Counted from the stretch's first letter, positions 1-11,811 are shown. The stretch: DNA of 64,000 nucleotides from Gymnothorax reevesii (GCA_029721435.1 CM056583.1:93687575-93751574), one strand, 5' to 3'. Program-made: numbers and translations. The notes: a model not told the origin generated them from the letters alone.

Positions 1-12
1 AGTATTTTTTTA

Positions 13-45
13 CATAACATGACATACCATAACATAACATAACAT
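13..45 (-). repeat. Pentanucleotide 3' tail of LINE copy A
   Basis: Imperfect ACATA/ATAAC repeats sit exactly where the LINE 3' end should be. Copy B carries a shorter run of the same repeat at about 35854-35868. LINE 3' tails made of short tandem units are common in the CR1/L2 groups. Confidence 0.7.
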
Positions 46-649
46 GAATGGCAAGAACAGGCCTTTCAGCCCAACTACAGTCGCCAGTTTCTTTATACTA
101 TTGTGAATATATCCCTTCAGATACTGAGTGACTCAATGGTATCTAGCTTTAGGTCAAGTCTGCTCTTGAAAACCCCCAAGGTCTCTGCCTCAACAATATG
201 GTCAGACAAGCTATTCCACATTGAAATTACTCTTTGGGTGAAGAAATATTTCCGAATATCAGTGCTAAATTTACCTTTGATCAACTTCCATTTGTGACCC
301 TAAGTTCTACTCACAACACTTGGTCGAAGGAATCCTACATAATTCACTTTGTTAATCCCTTTATTATATTTAAAGACCTCAATCAAATCACCCCTCAGTC
401 TCCTTTTCCTAAGACTAAAGAGATTAAGGATCTTCAGCCTCTTCTCGTAACTTTCATCTTTTATACCTGGAATAAGCTTAGTGGCTCTTCTCTGAACTTT
501 CTCTAGAGCCTCTATATGTTTCTTAAAGTATAAGACTCCAGATGTGGTCTGATGAATGTGTTGTTCAAAAGAAGCATCACCTCCTTAGATTTGTACTCAA
601 TACTTTTGGCAATGTATCCCAGCATCCGATTGGCTTTTTTAACTGCTAT

Positions 650-3600
650 AATACATTAAATTTAAAAGCGCCTTTCACAACACCCAAGGACGCTGTACAG
701 GACCTAATAAGTTAAGTTAAAAAAGATACAATGAGAGAGAGAGAAAAGAGAAAAAAAAGAGGGAAGCGTCAGGTGGAGTAGGCAGACCGGAACAGATGGG
801 TTTTGACTTTGGATTTGAAGGAGGAGAGAGAGTCACAGTTCCTGAGGTCCGGAGGGTAAGGTATTCCAGAGCTGGGGGGCAAAGCAACTGAAGGCTCTGC
901 CCCCCATGGTGCTGAGGCGGGCAGGGGGCACAGAGAGATGGATGGAAGAGGAGGATCTGAGGGAACGAGTGGGTATGATGACTGCAGGAGATCGGACAGG
1001 TAGGGAGGGGCGAGGTTGTGGATGGCCATGAAGGTGTACAGGAGGAGTTTGTAATTTATGCGGTATTTCACAGGGAGCCAGTGAAGGTGCTGGAGGTCAG
1101 GGGTGATATGGCAGTGTGCGGGGGTCCTTGTGATGATGCGGGCAGCTGAGTTCTGGACCAGTTGAAGTTTGTGGAGAGTCTTGTGAGGAAGGCCTAAGAG
1201 GAGGGAATTACAGTAGTCCAGACGGGAGGTAACAAGGCTGTGAACAAGGATGGCGGAGGTGTGGGGGGTGAGGGAGGGGTGGAGTCTGTTTATGTTGCGG
1301 AGGTGGAAGTAAGCAGTATGGATAATGGTGTTGATGTGTGAGTGAAAGGAGAGTAAGCTGTCAAGGATGACACCCAGACTCTTTACCTGGGGGGAGGGGG
1401 AGACTGGATAGCCGTCAATGGTGAGGAAAAAGCTGTTAACTTTGGAGAGGGTGGATTTGATGCCAAAGAGGAGGACCTCAGTTTTATTGCAGTTGAGTTT
1501 TAGGTAGTTTGCAGTGAACCAGGTTTTCAGTTCGGAGAGGCAAGAGGTGAGGGAGGGGGGTGGGAGTGTGGAGTTTGGTTTGCAGGAGATGTAGAGCTGG
1601 GTGTCATCCGCGAAGCAGTGGAAGTGGATGTTCTATTTGCGGAAGATATTGCCGAGGGGGAGGAGATAAATGATGAAGAGGAGGGGGCCAAGGACAGAGC
1701 CCTGGGGCATACCTGTGTTGACTGGGGAAGATTTTGAGGAGAAGGTTTTGAGCTGGACAAACTGGGTGCGGTCAGTGAGGTAGGAATGAAACCAGTTGAG
1801 GGGAATATGGGAGAGGCTAATGGAGGCGAGTCTGCTGAGGAGGATTGGGTGAGAGATAGTATCTAAGGCTGCGCTCAGATCAAGAAGGATGAGGATGGAG
1901 ATGAAACCAGAGTCAGCTGCGATGAGGAGGTCATTGGTGATTTTCAATAAGGCAGTTTCAGTACTGTGACGGGGGCGGAAACCCGACTGAAAGGGCTCAT
2001 AGAGTGAGTCGAGGGATAGATGGGATTGGAGTTGGGTGGCGACAATTTTTTCTAAGATTTTGGAAATGAAAGGAAGATTTGAAATGGGGCAGAGGTTATT
2101 GTAATTACTGGGATCAGAACCGGGCTTCTTAACTATGGGGGTGACAGCGGCAGTTTTGAAGAGATGGGACTGTTCCAGTTGAGAGTGAAGAGTGAATAAT
2201 GGCAGAAATGAGGGGGAGAAGGTAGGAGAGGCAGGATTTAACAAGGGTTGTGGGGAGAGGATCGAGCTGGCATGTGGTGGGTTTAGATTGATTTATGAGG
2301 TTGGAGAGTTCAAGACTAGTGGGGAGAAGAAAACTTAAGAAGAGATGACGGGAGGGGGACAGTTCAGGTGGGGGGAGGGGTGGCGAGTTATGATGTAGTT
2401 GCTGGTGAATGGTGTGAATTTTCTGGTTGAAATAGTCCAGTATGGAGTTGCAGGTATCCGTGGAGTACAGGTGGGGGGGCAGGGAATGGGGTGACTGGGT
2501 GAGTTTGGTCAGTACGGAGAAGAGGGTTCTTGGATTTCCTTTGCTGGATGAGATGAGGCCGGAGTAGAAGCTGGTTTTTGTTTGGGTGATTTAGTCCTTA
2601 TTTTGTTGGATATGGGAGGCGTACATGTCCTTGTGGATGGTGAGTCCGGTTTTCTTATACAGTCGTTCAAGTTGACAGTTCTTGGATTTCATGGATCTGA
2701 GCTCAGGGGTGAACCAGGTGGCAGTAGTGGTGAAGGAGACAGACCGGGTTTTCAGAGGGGCAAGGGAGTTGAGGGTGGTGGTGAGGCGGGTGTTGTAGAG
2801 CAAGACCAGTTCATCGGGATTTGAGAGGGAGTCCGGGGTTGGAAAACTATCACTAATGGAGCAGAGGGTATCAATGTTGATGTCTTTGGTATTCCTAAAT
2901 GAGATGAGACGGGGGAATTTGATTGCAGAGAGGCGGAGTGATGCGTTGAAGGTGAGGAGGAAATGGTCCGTAACAGGAAGAATATCAGCAGTGAGCTTGG
3001 AGGGGGTGAGACCAGAGCAGCACACTAAGTCCAGTGTGTGACCTTTAGTGTGGGTTGGGAAGTCAATGAGCTGGTGAATGCCAAAACCATCCAGGCAAGA
3101 TGTAAAGTCTCTGGTGAGGGGCAGAGAGGCATTGTCCATATGTGTGTTAAAATCCCCCAGGAGAATTAAATTAGGTGAGAGAGTGGAAAGATGGGTGAGT
3201 AGGGTTGAAAATTCACTGATAAAATCACTGTGTGGCTTGGGGGGGCGGTAGATTGTGGCAATGATGGTAGGAAAGGATCCAGGAAGCTTAAAAACAAGGC
3301 ATTCAAATGTGCTGGATTCGGGGACGGAGACGGGGAGGACTTTCCATTTCTCGCGGTGAATTACTGCGAGACCTCCTCCACGGCCGTTGCCACGGGGACG
3401 GCAGATGTAAACAAGACCGGGAGGAGTGGATTCATTGAGTGCGGAGAAGTCGTTTGGTTGCTGCCAGGATATGCCAGGATGATCAGTGAGGATATCATGG
3501 ATAAGAGGTCCTTTGCTTGTGAGAGAGCGGATGTTGAGCAGACCGAAGTGGACAGTGGCGGTGCCGAGTTTGGAAGGAGCATTAGCCAACTTAGCTGGAA

Positions 3601-4174
3601 CGGCTAGCACTTGGTGGTTGACCGTGCGACCCAACTTTCTTGGTGAACGGCGAGAAGTGGACCAGGTGGAGTGAATTTTACCGGAGTGGTTTCACTGTCT
3701 GTGTCTGCGGGAGCCTCGATGGATATAGCGCCGACGAGGGGGATGAGTGTTGTCCGGGTGGTGATACGGTTCCAGTGGTGAAGGTTGCGGTATATTCCAT
3801 CGGATCCGGAGTAGGTCGGCAACTGAATATTGAATCAGTCCTGACACAGGATGATGGCAGAACTGCGTGAAAATCCAGGTGAGTCCGAACCAGATGAGAA
3901 GATGATACGGTGGCATGTTGAGGTGGGGTCCAGGTAGAGTCCGGGAGCCAGTGTCACAGTGTAACAGTGCACTGTTAGACAGCAGTGCCGATGTTTAGAA
4001 AAAGAAACGTCGACTATTGGGAGAATCTGAAACAATTTCACCATGAATCTATTGAAGCAGAATCGGAACTGAGAATTCGCTGGCAGACACAAAATACGAA
4101 ATTAACCTAGAAAAGACGATATCGGTGAGCAGCGGCAACATTCATGCCAGCGTCCACTCAGCCGGTATTCTTGA
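650..4174 (-). mobile_element. L2-clade LINE inserted in LINE copy A
   Basis: A minus-strand L2-type LINE of about 3.5 kb separates two halves of copy A that are contiguous in copy B. Left of it copy A stops at an AACTGCTAT-like sequence (641-649). Right of it copy A resumes after ACTTGCTAT (4175-4182), so the short shared TGCTAT is the likely target duplication. Reading from the 5' end (right) it has a 5' UTR of about 0.5 kb, an endonuclease, a reverse transcriptase and an L2-style C-terminal domain. Exact ends are uncertain by a few bases. ORF2 is broken by frameshifts. Confidence 0.75.
769..3634 (-). pseudogene. L2 ORF2 (endonuclease-reverse transcriptase), broken
   Basis: The largest piece, 3634 to 2591, is the endonuclease. 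It shows an N-terminal LLNIRSL motif, a GRGGGLAVIHR block, TIYRPP, the catalytic LLGDFNTHMD box and an ILPVTDHFLL box in place of the usual SDH motif. The piece 2244 to 1633 is the reverse transcriptase front half, with YRPISN-like (CPISNLPF), FQSGFRPRHSTETALL and a MPQGSVLGPLLF box. The piece 1071 to 769 is the C-terminal L2 tail with [12 protein letters not shown] and [11 protein letters not shown]. These pieces lie in different frames with a gap around 1071-1630, so no full protein can be made. The product would have nicked target DNA and reverse transcribed its own RNA. Confidence 0.8.
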
Positions 4175-5122
4175 CTTGCTATGGCACAATGGATAGAGCC
4201 TGTGAGGGTTTGGTCAACAATCACTCCCAGATCTTTCTTGTGTGGAGCACATTCCAGTTTTAAACCTCCCATGAAGTAATCTCGTCTAATGTTTTTATTA
4301 CCTACATGTAAAACTTTAGATTTTGCCACATTAAATTTCATTTGCTACATTTCTGCCCAATTCTGGATTCTATCCAAATCATCCTGAATCACTTTAGTGG
4401 ACCCTAAACTATTTGCCAAACCCCCCAATTTAGTATCATCTGCAAATTTAACTAATCTGCTCTCAATATTACTATCAAGATCATTAATGTAGATGAGAAA
4501 CAGCAAGGGCCCCAACACCGATCCCTGGGGGACGCCACTCCCCACCATACCTAGCTCAGATGAGATACCACTGACTACCACTCTTTGTGTTCTCCCCTGT
4601 AACCAGCTTTGAATCCACTTCACGCCAATGGAGCTCATTTTAAAAATTAGTCTCTTATGCGGTACTGTATCAAATGCTTTCTGAAAATCCAAGTATATGA
4701 TGTCATAAGCCCTGCTCTGGTCATAAGTCTTGGTGGCCTCTTCAAAGAATTCCAAAAGGTTTATCAAGCATGACCCTCCCTCATGGAAACCATGTTGGCT
4801 ATCCTTCAAGATATTATTATGTTCAAGAAATAATTTCAGCTCATCTTTTATAATAGATTTGAGTATTTTTTATGCAATGCAAGTTAAACCTGTAATTTCC
4901 TGGCTCAGTGTGCTCCCCGTTCTTATATATTGGTAATATATTGCCCTTCTTCCAATAATTTGGTATTTCTCCATAGTTTCTAAAGACTATCTGAAGATAA
5001 CTAGGAGTTTTTAAGCTGATTTAAAGATTATCTTTCTAATGTCCCTGAGCACTCTGGGAAATAAGCCATCAGGGCCCGCTGCCTTATCTATCTTTGGTTT
5101 ATGTAACTTGTCAAAAACTTAA

Positions 5123-5252
5123 CCCATTTATGCCTGAATTTTCTTTTTTTACTTTTTTATGTTATTATACTTCAAAATACCACTCTATTAGTCATTCAAA
5201 CAGGACACTTTTTCTTAACAGTCCTCATGTGAGGACGCTAGGCATAAATGGG
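5123..5252. mobile_element. 130-bp piggyBac-like MITE with TTAA duplication
   Basis: The element starts CCCATTTATGCCT and ends AGGCATAAATGGG, a 13-bp perfect terminal inverted repeat. It is flanked on both sides by TTAA (5119-5122 and 5253-5256). TTAA duplication plus CCC...GGG ends is the piggyBac signature. It sits inside LINE copy A; the same LINE position in copy B (about 37275-37305) has no insertion. It has no coding capacity, so it would have needed a transposase in trans. Confidence 0.85.
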
Positions 5253-5764
5253 TTAATTATCCATAACCTCAATTTCTGCTAAATATTCTTGAGCATTGGA
5301 AATGCTTTATAAAAATTATAAAAATCCTCTCTAAGGTAAAATTCTCAACAAAGTAACTATTTAAGTATCAGCACAGCAATATCCTTACTCTCTACAGCAG
5401 CGATGCATCTTTATTCTTTATACACTTAACCGGCTCTTTGACTTTCTTTTTTCTGCTACAGTACTGAAAGAAGCGCTTAGGGTTATTTTTTGCCCCCTCT
5501 GCAATTTGTCTTTCATACAGTCTTCTAGTATTCCTCAGCTCTTTTTTGACCACAGCTCGCATTTTACAGTATTCAGCCTTAGTGTTCTCATTGTTATCCT
5601 TTATGTACATCTTATAAAGATTCCTCTTTTCCCTCAAAATCCTATGAATACTTCTGGTAAGCTTTTTCAGCTTACTTTTGGACACCTTTGGAATGAATCT
5701 GCATTGTGATTCAAGTAAAACCCCCTTAAAACTTTCCCATATCTCATTTACGGACTCACAGTCC

Positions 5765-5875
5765 CAGTGGCGTGCACAAATAGACGCTAGGTGGTGCTAC
5801 AGCACTTGCCCCTTTGCCCTTTATCAATGAAAGTGCCCTTTTGAAATTTTGTTTTCCTTTTATTTAATGATTATA

Positions 5876-5914
<39 letters not shown>

Positions 5915-7271
5915 ACTTGAGTGGGGCCAATGTTGAAATGATCTTTTAGAAAAGCTGTGTGATTAAAAACTACTGAAAAAAATGCCCCGAAATGGGCCAC
6001 CTCCTCACGCACTTCCGACCTCTCTTCCTTTGTCACGTGAACACGCGCGCAGTGCATATAGATGCGGTGCAGGAGCATATCAGCTGAGCGACTGGAAGCC
6101 ACAGTCTTGAGCCCCACCAGCCAGGTAACACACAGATCAAGTGAAATCGTACAGTTTGCCCTCCAAGCCCATCCTGTAATCATTTTGTTGTGCAGTAGCA
6201 TGTCTCATACACAGTGACGGTCCGTCCGCAGAAACACAGGGCCAGCAATAACCTCACCTTTCACTTCTTAATGACAGACACCTCTCGCAGTTAACCTCTC
6301 CGATTAGAAACCGTTGCTCAGACTGATTGGAGGAACCATCGAGAATCTAACTTGTTTTTGAAAGCCGTGTTATACATTGCACTACAAAATTATACGGCGT
6401 TTAACTTACTTCCGCACACCAATGGCTACGGAAAAAATATCAATAGCCTACGTCTGTATAATTTCTGAATTTGCGTAAATTAATTCGCGACGTTCATTGA
6501 GCAATTAGCCATGAGAATCCGTTCTATATACTCTGAATGTGACAGCCAAAGTGCGTAGTAGCACAGCTGAGTGAAGACAAAAATAATTGCTGTGAAGTCC
6601 GCGAAAGTTTCGGATTTTTTGCCGATTGTCATCCTTGCGGATTCACATCAATTATATCAACATAGCCAACGGGCAATCGCTTTGTAATTAGCATTTCTTA
6701 ATCATTACGTGTCACGCATTGGTGATGGCTATTCTGTTAATTAACTGTTTGACTGTTAATCAATCAAACCTGATTGCAAACAGTTTAAGAGCAATTATCC
6801 GGGAAAAGGTGATGTTATTGAAGGCCTTCCTGGCATCTGACGGTACGCTACTGCTCATACAGCACCAAACAACTGAGCATTTTTTAGCCGACTGGTCACC
6901 TGATTAGCTAGTTTAATGCTATAGCCCAAAAAATGATAGATAACGTGAGGACAACCACCGCAAACAATGCTGGTCGACTTTGCAAATCTATCTGTTGAGC
7001 TGAACGTTTTCTTTTGTGTAGGTTTTGTTAGGCAAAATAAATGAACACATAAAGAAGAATCAGGCGGTTCCCCATTGCCCGAGAAAAATATCCCCACATG
7101 TGCCTTCTTGTGATGAATGACAGTAGTCATGAATTGCATTGAACATGTGCGTGTCATGTTTATTTTATTTTTTTAATCTCACTCTATAATAACATGTTCC
7201 ACGTGTGCAAAAAAGTGCCCTCCCCCTCCCCCCTGAGCGCTTGCCCCCCATAATGTCTGTGCACGCCCCTG
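5765..7271. mobile_element. 1507-bp non-autonomous hAT element inside LINE copy A
   Basis: The ends are CAGTGGCGTGCAC on the left and GTGCACGCCCCTG on the right, which pair with one mismatch. Both sides carry the 8-bp duplication CACAGTCC (5757-5764 and 7272-7279), as expected for hAT. Copy B has a single CACAGTCC at 37806-37813 in the same LINE context, so it is a paralogous empty site. The interior has a (TTA)n run and no recognisable transposase. Short ORFs inside (such as 5860-6201 minus) match nothing I know. Confidence 0.9.
5879..5912. repeat. (TTA)n microsatellite in the hAT element
   Basis: About 34 bases of uninterrupted TTA trinucleotide repeats lie near the left end of the hAT insertion. 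They encode a run of isoleucine codons in one short minus-strand ORF that is unlikely to be real. Confidence 0.9.
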
Positions 7272-8164
7272 CACAGTCCAGGAGTGTCTCCCATTTTATT
7301 TCACTTGGATATGAGCGCATCCTGTCAAAGTTTGCTCGCCTAAAATTGAAATTTTTCATTTTTGAATACACCTTTTTAACTTCCCATGAAACATCAAAAT
7401 TAACAGCAGAGTGATCACTTGTCCCAGGTGGCTCCAGTACCTCAACATTGCTAATTCTATCTGGGTCATTACAGAGCTCCAAGTCTAAAATTGCCTTCTC
7501 TCCGATAGGTTTATTAACATACTGCACCAATAAATTACCATTTATAACATCTAGAAATTCTTCCTCCCCCCTACCCTGTCCTTTCACCATTTCCCAATTG
7601 ATACCAGGATAATTTAAGTCTCCCATGATAATAGTCCCTTCACCTCTAAAAGCTTGCGTAATCCTCCTAAAAAGCATTTCATTGACTGTACTGTCCAAAG
7701 CTGGTGGTCGATAGCATACTCCTATGTTTAAACCTGTCTCGTGTTTGCCAGTGAACCTGACCCAGATATCTTCACAGGACAAGGAATGTTCAATTTCGGG
7801 AATTTCCTGTACATTTATGTTTTCATTCCCATAGATTGCTACGCCCCCTCCTCGCCTATTAGATCTATCCGTCCTAAAGAGCTTATAACCTTCTGTATCA
7901 TATTCATTTCCATCCTCTTCACTTAGCCATGTCTCTGTAATCCCAACTATGTCATAGCCCTCACTAATCATTACAGCCTCAAGTTCTGGAAATTCATTTT
8001 TTATGCTTCTTGCATTTAAATAAAAACATTTCAGGTTATTACTAATGCTCTTCCCCCTTGATTTCCCATGTGGCCGCTGTTTCAAGGCCCCCACTATGCT
8101 CTGTTGCTTTAAAAGTATATCATCAATAGTGCATGTAACGCCATCTGCCTCCATCGGGGCAGTC

Positions 8165-8450
8165 TGCAGTCCCTATTTGTAACACTCACTAACCTCCCTG
8201 CCCCCCAAGTCCCTAGTTTAAATAATCCTGTGCTACCCTCAACATACGCTGGCCCAGTGCAAAGGTAACCCTTCAGTTCAGGTGCAGCCCGGCAGGCTTG
8301 AACTGGTCACCCGAGTCCCAGAAAAAGTTCCAGTGCCCCATAAACCTATACCCCTCTTTCCTACACCAGGTTTGTAGCCATGGGTTAAACCTCCAGATAA
8401 AATTCTGCTTTCCTCAGCTTGCACGTGGTGCAGGTAGAATCCCGGAGTAC
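8165..8450 (-). pseudogene. ORF1 remnant of LINE copy A with SGNH/GDSL-hydrolase C-terminus
   Basis: Read on the minus strand just upstream of ORF2, one frame gives VYSGILPAPRA, then NPWLQTWCRKEGY, then a DQFKPAGLHLN block followed by LGQRM. SGILP resembles block III of SGNH (GDSL) esterases, and the D..H spacing in the last block resembles their C-terminal catalytic Asp-His motif. Two in-frame stops interrupt the frame before it ends at a third. Esterase-type ORF1 proteins are known in several CR1-group LINEs, where they are thought to help nucleic-acid or membrane handling. The N-terminal part with the GDS serine is not present because the copy is 5' truncated near 8462. Confidence 0.6.
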
Positions 8451-8462
8451 ACTACCCCTAAG

Positions 8463-10194
8463 CTTCTCAGATGAGAGAATACAATCAAACTACTCTTACG
8501 CAAGTGCTTAAATACTTTTCTTAGTGCCAATCAATGTCTTTCAAATATGGAGGAAAGCATATATTGTCTGGAATTGGATAAAAATCGAGTCAGTAAATTA
8601 CCGGGAGAGTTTCTCTTGGGCGTGAACAACAGCTGGGCTTTTATGCAGATACCATTGAATCACGATTGAAGTGACTGTATTTCCATGAAGGCTTGTATGA
8701 TGCTCCAAAAGCCAGCTGAATTCTTCGACAGATGAATCACCACATAAATCCATTGTAGGAAATAACATGTTTTTAATATGAGATGACTACAATTTATTGT
8801 AGAATGACATAGTATCAATACCCTGGCCAATTTTTCATTGGCCAGGGTATCATTGGCTCACTATAGCTAAAGTACTTGATACGAAAGACAACGACTTTTT
8901 TCTGTGCATGCATTCATGCAACCATGGATAAACAGGGATGGGATGGAACTCGTCCATATTATAAAACGTGTTTGAGCTTGGCTTGCTAGTGAATATTCAA
9001 TAACTGACCCAGTTGTGACATCTAGTGATAGAAAAGTGTAGCTGCGTGCATAAATAGAGCAGCTCCATGTCCGCTGGCTTCTACATCTGCGCAAAGGGGT
9101 TAAACTCTGTCAGACCTGGCATTTTTCAGGCACATGTTGTAAGTAAAAGTTTTTTTAATCATTATCTCTCTTTTTTTTTTTTTTTTACTTGAAGTAGCCA
9201 ATTCAATATTTAATTGGGAACTATCTGCATGGCTAGCCTGCATACTGTTCCTGACTTTTTGCCAAAGGTCAGTTACGCTTCAGACCATGGACTAAAGGCC
9301 AGGCATTTACTTTCCAATTTTTCTGGTGTAGAGCAGAATTAGTTTTTGCTTCATTATTGGCTGGTCATCCAGGTCCTGAGGCAGTGTAATATCCCTCTGT
9401 CACTCCATGTTATATTTCACTGTTGTCGTGGTGTTTTTATTTTGAAAAGTAGTTTTTTTGGTCATTAGCCATGCTGTCATTAACAATGACCTTCAGTTCT
9501 TTGGATTTTTTTGATTTCTGTATTAACTTTCTGGACGAGTGGTTGCTGTGTTTGGGGAAGATTCACTTCTGTTTCAAGTGTTTTCTTTCCTGAAAATTAT
9601 GGCTGTCAGAGCTTCAGAAATCATTCTGTATCCTTCCCACTCTTGTAAAAATTGTTTTTTCATCTCGTTTGTGGTATATCCCTTATTTGTGACACATTAT
9701 GCTTATATTTAAAAAAATGATTACTACTTAATTCTGGTGGAAAAATTCAATTCAAATTCAAAAGAGAAAGCTGAAACCAAGCCCCTCTGTCCTTGATCAG
9801 CTGATTCCGTTGAGATATCAATTGGCAGATTCTGTGACAAAGATTTTTTTGTGTGGTTTATTGGTCTGATTACAATTTCCAATTGGTAAATTGCATCTTC
9901 TAAAAAAGTGCTGTGTATTTGCTGTTTTATCCTGAGTCTATCACTTCATTTTTGCCCAAAGATCTTCAACCCTTCAGCATGAGAAGCATGCAAACAGCAG
10001 CAGAAATCCGGAGCGGAGCAAATGCCCTGTCTCGACACAGTATTTTCGCATTGGCTCTTCTGAACAGTCATGAAATACTAACTCCTGATGCCATTTATAG
10101 ACCTGTCCCCTGTACTTTGATTGGACAAACACAGCAATGGGCCATCTGATTGGGCTTCTGTACCTGGAGTGATATTACTCTGTCTTTCTGGCAG
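8463..10194. other. Intergenic stretch without recognised gene
   Basis: The sequence is AT-rich with short ORFs only and a poly-T run near 9172-9186. A perfect small hairpin is listed separately. I see no exon, RNA gene or identifiable transposon here. Confidence 0.5.
8818..8850. repeat. Perfect 14-bp-arm hairpin
   Basis: ATACCCTGGCCAAT (8818-8831) is followed after five bases by its exact reverse complement (8837-8850). The flanking CAAT/ATTG bases extend the pairing with one bulge. It could be a decayed MITE end pair or a hairpin; it is not followed by a T-run and is not a bacterial-type terminator. Confidence 0.7.
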
Positions 10195-10482
10195 GTACTA
10201 CAACACTCTGTTGCAGAGTCTCATGGGGTGTGATGAGGAGACCGTGGGGCAGGTGCGGGCGGGGCTGGTGTCTCGCCTTGAGCCAGAAATGGGTGTTCTC
10301 TTCCAGCTGCTGCAGGCCAAGCCCTGCCCCTCCAGCAACACTGCCAGCGCTGATTCAGTGGATCTCGGTGCCGATGGGGGCTGGCGCTGGCCGATGGGGC
10401 CACCCATGTTCAGGATCCAGCCGAACCTGCGCACCAGGGACCCTACCCACCTATTTGCTAAAAAACGCAGTGCTAACCCTTA
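10195..10482 (+). CDS. Candidate internal exon of an unidentified host gene
   Basis: A GC-rich open stretch appears abruptly in AT-rich DNA. A good acceptor (TCTTTCTGGCAG ending at 10194) precedes it, and the frame after it reads YYNTLLQSLMGCDEE, then VSRLEPEMGVLFQLLQ, then a GPPMFRIQPNLRTRDPTHLF segment. The composition and helical periodicity look like real protein rather than repeat. I cannot name the family. The 3' end is uncertain: no strong donor was seen, and the frame stays open to a stop at 10481-10483. The neighbouring candidate at 11812-11945 could be a following terminal exon of the same gene. It could also be a retained fragment of a dead gene. Confidence 0.4.
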
Positions 10483-10483
10483 A

Positions 10484-11139
10484 TTACCCCCTTGTTACGG
10501 CTAGCATTCGCACATTGTCATTAATCCGCCACAAAAAATCTTTCCAATGCACAAAAGAGGTGATGAGCTTCCAATTAAGTTTTATAGAACAAATGATCCT
10601 TCCATGAAAGCAACATGTGGTCAACTAGATGACAGTATTTGATGGTGAAATTGCACTCAAATGCAGAATTGTACTTGAACACCTGGCATCAAATGAAGCT
10701 TCCTCAAATTGTATAATCATTATTGTTCATGTATTGCCTCGTGTGTCTCTAAGTTATTGTGGATAACAGCAGACTTTATATGTTGTTTTTTTTTTGTTGA
10801 AGGTATGTTTAAGAAATATCTTTTATTTAATAATTCAAATACTGCTTCCCTTTAGATGATAGTGAAGTAAACCAACTTGGTTTATCTTAAATACTGAGTT
10901 CTGCAAGAAAGATTGAACTTTTCCTTCATGTGCTTTATGTTCAATGTGAACAAGTGCTGGGAGGATGAGATCCAGAATTTCATTGAATCTAGCTAAAGTT
11001 ATCCTTTTAACTTTTTCTGGACCTCAAAGCTGATATTGAACAGCATCCTCTTCGGATGGGTTTCAGGATCTTGTGCTCCAATATCCAGTCATAAGACAAG
11101 CTTGACAATTCAATAGCCAACTTAATAACCAATCTCATT
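10484..11139. other. Unassigned sequence between candidate exons
   Basis: AT-rich DNA with no recognisable coding or repeat signal. It would be intronic if the two candidate exons belong to one gene. Confidence 0.4.
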
Positions 11140-11690
11140 TCCAAAAAAGTTAAGAAGAATAAAACAAATTGAAAAGAATGCACTGATTTTTAAATCATCG
11201 TTGATCTGTATTAAATTGAAAACTGTGCAAAACAAGATATTTAATATTTTAGCAACATGATGTTTTTCTCATCTTCAGCGAACTTGGCAGAGATATATGC
11301 TGATTACAAATTTGATGTCTGCAACACTTTCCAAAAAAAGTTGTTTCAGGGACACGGTGGAAACGAGTTGAACTGGTGATGCTATCAGGACTGGGTATTA
11401 CAGGAGTTTCCACAAAAAGCCCGAATGTTTACAAGCTGGGATTGGTGTCAACTCCCCACTTTGGGAAAAACCGATCGAATGACCTACTTTAAGAGCATTT
11501 TCTCATGTGCTGTTCCCAGGGGTTGAAGGATTTTACCCTCTACTGTGTGTCCTATTAATAAAAGGTCACGTAGTTGGGAGATTATTTGGAAATCACTGAT
11601 CCTGTTTTGGAAATGAGGTTGCACATTAAAGACTATTGAATGGTCATGATAGTCTAATGCCTGCACAAAAGAGCATGTTTCACAGGTTTT
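11140..11690. repeat. Decayed interspersed repeat, probably a DNA transposon
   Basis: The stretch holds two similar CCAAAAAAGTT motifs (about 11140 and 11330), a TTTGATGTCTGCAACACTTTCC segment and the arrangement of a widespread teleost DNA-transposon repeat that I recognise only by general look. I cannot assign a superfamily, and I see no transposase frame. Confidence 0.35.
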
Positions 11691-11811
11691 TTGGAAATGG
11701 CATTGTATTTATTTTCCTGATAAATTTATGTGTCAATTAATTATGTTGTTTCATTGAGTTACTATGGTTACAACTACAACAAATGTAAAATACTTGTCGT
11801 CCAATTCACAG

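Larger units (their letters stand above)
4184..8154 (-). pseudogene. ORF2 of CR1-like LINE copy A, broken and interrupted
   Basis: Starting from 8154 the endonuclease runs to about 7280, with a CFYLNARSIKNE start, VGITETWL, RRGGGVAIY, GVCYRPP and the IMGDLNYPGI catalytic box, then SDHSAVNFDV. The hAT element 5765-7271 interrupts it. A linker piece follows at 5685-5392. The piggyBac-like MITE lies at 5123-5252. Reverse transcriptase follows at 4809-4345 with YLDFQKAFDTVPH, GVPQGSVLGPLLFLIYINDL and the FADDTKL catalytic box. The homologous parts of copy B are continuous at the hAT and MITE sites. Multiple stops make it non-functional. Confidence 0.8.
13..8462 (-). mobile_element. CR1-like LINE, copy A, with three nested insertions
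   Basis: This is a non-LTR retrotransposon of the Jockey/CR1 group read on the minus strand. Its 3' end is at the left, with a pentanucleotide tail (ACATA-type repeats at about 13-45), and its 5' end is near 8462. The body aligns by eye with copy B at 35854-38376. In order from the 3' end it holds a 3' UTR, a reverse transcriptase, an apurinic-type endonuclease and a fragment of a first ORF with an SGNH-hydrolase motif. The copy is split by an L2 LINE (about 650-4174), a piggyBac-like MITE (5123-5252) and a hAT element (5765-7271). Frameshifts and stops are frequent, so it is dead. The clade is my judgement from RT and endonuclease motifs; Rex1, L3 or Daphne-type relatives are possible. Confidence 0.8.

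Noticed and set aside
2582..3041. Plus-strand ORFs across the L2 LINE
   Set aside because: They are antisense shadows of the L2 endonuclease frame.
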